Source of the DNA: Caenorhabditis elegans | Taxonomy: Eukaryota; Nematoda; Chromadorea; Rhabditida; Rhabditidae | DNA length: 64,000 nt | Assembly (NCBI RefSeq): GCF_000002985.6 | Contig: NC_003283.11 | Span: 20,647,501-20,711,500, forward strand | Direction of reading: 5' to 3' | Part shown: one piece after another, positions 61,156 to 64,000 of the stretch | Layout of the letters: the number at the start of each line of letters is the position of its first letter | How positions within the stretch are numbered: position 1 is the first letter of the stretch | Program-made: the position numbers and the translations under genes | The notes under the pieces: model-generated | Database searches by the model: none | The model's input: the letters and a program-made list of their open reading frames with translations, nothing else | What the model was told of the DNA's origin: nothing

Positions 61156-62294
61156 ATGTTTGACAAAAATTTCAAAAATTTCCCCCGCCCAGTTATCAGT
61201 CCTCTATTCTATCCGAACCGTCATACTATGCCTATTCCAAGATCTGGAAATTTTCAGATCCAAGCTACAAATGTAGTCGGTGGAGAAGACAGTGATAATA
61301 TGATTGATTTTAATAATATGGTTAGTATTGTAATTTTTGAATTTTTTCTGCAGGGTAAATATACTCAAAATCGGTCTAGAAAAAAAATTAAAAATCTAAA
61401 TAAACCACTCTTACATTCTTTAGATTTATTGAGAAATGCTAGTCAATTTTAGTAAATTTGCAATTTATCAACATTGAACTTATTGAGAATGTTAAAGACT
61501 CAAAAATGTATTTTAAATTTGGAGTAGCACCAGTGGGAAATTTTTTTTAAGTACTCAGACGGTGCCAAAATGACAGAATATCATAATAAAACTTTTCAAA
61601 AATTTGAAAATTTTTTTATTTACTGTCAAAAAGTGGCAATACTCAGTTTTTGCCACTCATAGTTTTGAAGTCGACTAAAAAAAAATTTCTCTATTTTCTA
61701 TACTGTAACTTTGTTTTAATCATATTAAAACATTGTAAGGGTCGGAACATTCGACATTGCTTTGGATTTCCTTAAAAGCTTATATTTTTCAAAATTTTGG
61801 CAATTTACCAAAACTTTGACCTGAAATTATGAAAAATCTAACATTTTTTGGAGTGTTTTATTATGATGTCGTTTTGGATAATTAAAAGTGTATTTAGGCA
61901 AAATCCCTACTGGCGCATTTGATCCTGTGTTTACAAACTAGTGACTTCAAAAAATGCGCTACCTCAAACTACAAAAGTACAAGCTAAATTTTCCCAATTT
62001 CAGCATCAAATCGTGTCTCATCGAGTGCCGACAACTCGAATATCAACGTTCCTCGTAACTATCATCTCGTTTTTGTTGGTTCTTGTATTTTTCTCTACTT
62101 GTGTGATGTGCATTACATATATTCGACGAAAACTAAAAAGAAGGCATGAGGTGAGGCTTTTGACTGTAATTTTTTGATAACCCGTATATTTTCAGAATGG
62201 ACTTCTATGTCGTGCTGAAACATCAGAAACTCTTATTGAGTCCACGTTGATCAATAGTGACACTCAGACAATGTATAGCGCGATTGATGTTTAA
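61156..62294 (+). CDS. Small single-pass membrane protein, unknown function
   Basis: Three exons, 61156-61320, 62004-62150 and 62196-62294, give 136 residues. Residues ~1-70 are polar with several Pro and Asn (FPRPVISPLFYPNRHTMPIP) and lack an obvious signal peptide. Residues ~71-93 are one hydrophobic segment (STFLVTIISFLLVLVFFSTC), followed by a basic stop-transfer (YIRRKLKRRHE). The ~33-residue tail ends TMYSAIDV; hydrophobic-X-hydrophobic at the end resembles a class II PDZ ligand. Charge distribution suggests an outside N-terminus. No family is recognised. The ATG lies just after an acceptor-like ACACAG, so the gene could be trans-spliced or have an upstream exon; frames near 61004-61150 are not clearly coding. 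Intron 1 hosts a TTAA-type repeat. Confidence 0.72.
61517..61918. repeat. Copy of the GGAGTAGC-terminus element in an intron
   Basis: After TTAA at 61513-61516 the sequence TTTGGAGTAGCACCAGTGGG and then TGACAGAATATCATAATAAA matches the element at 38434 along most of its length (for example GGGTCGGAACATTCGACATT versus GGGTCGGAACATGCGACACT). The right terminus is truncated at about CTACTGGCGC. Confidence 0.75.
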
Positions 62295-62346
62295 AATTGC
62301 TCTCCTTCATTTTTTACTTGATGTGTGATTATTTTTCTTATCTGTA

Positions 62347-62352
62347 AATAAA
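62347..62352 (+). terminator. Polyadenylation signal, membrane protein gene
   Basis: AATAAA 53 bases past the stop codon, in a TGTAAATAAATATC context. Confidence 0.75.
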
Positions 62353-62359
62353 TATCTTA

Positions 62360-64000
62360 TGGGTTCGTAGATAAGTTTTCTGAAAAAATTTACTATCAAA
62401 TTTTAAGTTACCGTATATTGTTCACTGTAGGCTCCCAGCTGAGTGAGACGCGAAATGCGGACTTGTGCAATGATGTGCGAAAGGGGATAACTGTAAAAAA
62501 CTAAGAAATTTTCTATATTTTCTATGATTTTTTCAGTTTTTAAAAAATCAGAGCAACGGCATAATTAAATTTGAATTCCCGCGCAAATGAGTGACGTAAT
62601 TTTCGATATTTTCGCGTTTTCGCTCTAAATCCTTCTTTTTTTTTAGACTCTACTCCATCTTTAAATATTCAACCTTCGATAATGGCTCTCGCAACAAAAA
62701 TAACAACGCTACGATATAGACAGTGACTAAAATACTTATAGAGACTTTACGGATATTACCCATTTCCGGACTGTTACGCACAAAAAATGATTCCAAATGA
62801 CACGTTCGTGTTCATCCGTCTCGCTGTCTCAGTCTCTTTGTGTCTCTCTATATCTCGTACTCGTGAGCTGCGAGAAGGTTCTGACGTCACCAAAATGTCC
62901 TATGACCTCTTTTTCGTTCAACATTTACTTCTTTACCCAATAACATTCCGAAAATTTTTTAAACTTGTGGTGCTTTAAAAACCGAAGTACTAGCTCAATA
63001 AAGTTTAAGTTCATAGTCTATGTGTGGAATTGAATTAAATTTGACAGTATTTGCATCAGGAGGTGAGCGGCAAACGATTGTTTCCGGAAAATTGGCCGTA
63101 GTCTTCTAAACGTCCCCGATTTTTCAGTATTTAAATTTTAAAAGCATAAAAATATTTCTCCAAAAAATGAATCCAATTTTACAGGAAAAATAAATGTTTT
63201 CCCAAATTTTTCTGGCTGTTTTTCTTTTTTCCATCCAATCCCCTTTCCCAATCTCCTCATTGCTTCTCCTACTTGTTTTTCTGACAGCATGCGTGTGTGT
63301 GTGCTCAGTGAGCACACACGTGACTCCTATTTTTTTCTCATTCGGCTCTTCCTTTTTTATCATTGTTGGAGAATTTTGGTGGTGTTTGGAGCAGCAGAAA
63401 TTTTGAAATTCAAAAATAAATTATAAACAATTTCGTTGTACTTTCTCCTCAATTGTTGGTGCCTCAATAATTAAACAAATAACATATTTTGGACAATCAA
63501 CTAGCAGAAACCCGATTTTAAACAAAATGTACAGAATTTATTTTTAAAAATTTTGAATCATTTCCCAAACATAGGACAACTGAAACTCTTGGGCCTAAAA
63601 ACTTGTGCAAAAGATTATCAAGAAGCCCCCAATTTTTTTTCAAAATGCTCACTTCTGCCGCCGTTTTGAACTTTACTCTTTCGCTTTACTGCTAGACAGA
63701 CAAAAACTATTTTAATGTTATTTTTCACGTTTCTGATGGTATCGCTGATAAGAGTTTCAGAAAAAGGACATATGATCCGAAAGTGCAACTATGTGTCCTA
63801 AAATGACAAAAATTTCCGGTTTTAATTCTGAAATCTTCTGAAAGAAACGCAAAAAAATTTTATGCGTTGCCGGAATTGCAAACTACACAGAACTATGCTA
63901 ACCGTAGTAATATATTTTTCTTCCAATTTCTCACACGCACACATATCTCTTCTGTTTTCTAAACCAGAATTTGGCGAAAATTGATCAAAAATAATGGACT
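62360..64000. other. Gene-free right edge
   Basis: No convincing coding sequence. It holds repeat fragments near 62427 (related to 34405), 62570-62660 (CCCGCGCAAATGAGTGACGT, also at 53454) and 63061 (a GGCAA-type end), plus a short perfect palindrome at 63297-63319. The CT-rich 62800-62900 and 63200-63360 parts could be promoter DNA for a gene beyond the window. Confidence 0.5.
63297..63319. repeat. Perfect 11-bp hairpin with a one-base centre
   Basis: GTGTGTGCTCA, G, TGAGCACACAC is a perfect odd palindrome at the end of a GT run. It may be a chance by-product of the GT/AC microsatellite plus a TCAGTGA core. Function unknown. Confidence 0.7.

Overview
The window reads as nematode genomic DNA, almost certainly Caenorhabditis elegans or a very close relative. 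The evidence is an AT-rich background, short introns ending in TTTCAG, TTAGGC-type interstitial telomere repeats, many small foldback transposon remnants, and recognisable worm genes. From memory, unchecked against a database, the gene set matches the W01F3/F53F8 stretch on the right arm of chromosome V (mnr-1, a hemopexin-like gene, mlt-11, an srsx receptor, klf-2). All gene models below were spliced by hand from the sequence; every junction is GT/AG and keeps frame.

Layout. 1-7.1 kb: noncoding, with a degenerate telomere tract and a long near-perfect palindrome. 7.2-12.0 kb (+): mnr-1/menorin, epidermal guidance factor for sensory dendrites. 12.9-14.4 kb (+): secreted hemopexin-like protein with two GATA sites and a TATA box close upstream. 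14.5-19.7 kb: long upstream region of mlt-11 with several nuclear-receptor half-sites. 19.7-30.7 kb (+): mlt-11, a ~3,129-residue secreted molting protein with eleven Kunitz modules, a thyroglobulin-1 domain, and antistasin-like and other Cys-rich modules. 33.9-35.5 kb (+): srsx-class chemoreceptor, followed at 36.4 kb by the truncated remains of a tandem paralogue. 39.4-41.3 kb (+): klf-2, tail-to-tail with a coiled-coil/RING protein (41.3-42.0 kb, -). 43.3-44.2 kb (-): secreted DB-module protein. 46.4-50.8 kb (-): a Ly6/uPAR-like, probably GPI-anchored protein assembled from three short exons, with a tRNA-Cys gene inside one intron. 53.1-56.5 kb (-): homologue of human C19orf47, a SAM-domain protein of unknown function. 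61.2-62.3 kb (+): small single-pass membrane protein.

The genes are independent transcription units, not an operon, but several share a surface or matrix theme: mnr-1, the hemopexin-like protein, mlt-11, the DB protein and the Ly6-like protein all enter the secretory pathway. The other main component is DNA transposon debris: hAT-type MITEs with 8-bp target duplications, TTAA-flanked elements, a TA-flanked MITE nested inside a hAT-type MITE, and perfect foldbacks, mostly in introns and gene-free stretches. The least obvious gene is the Ly6-like one, because no single exon forms a long open frame.
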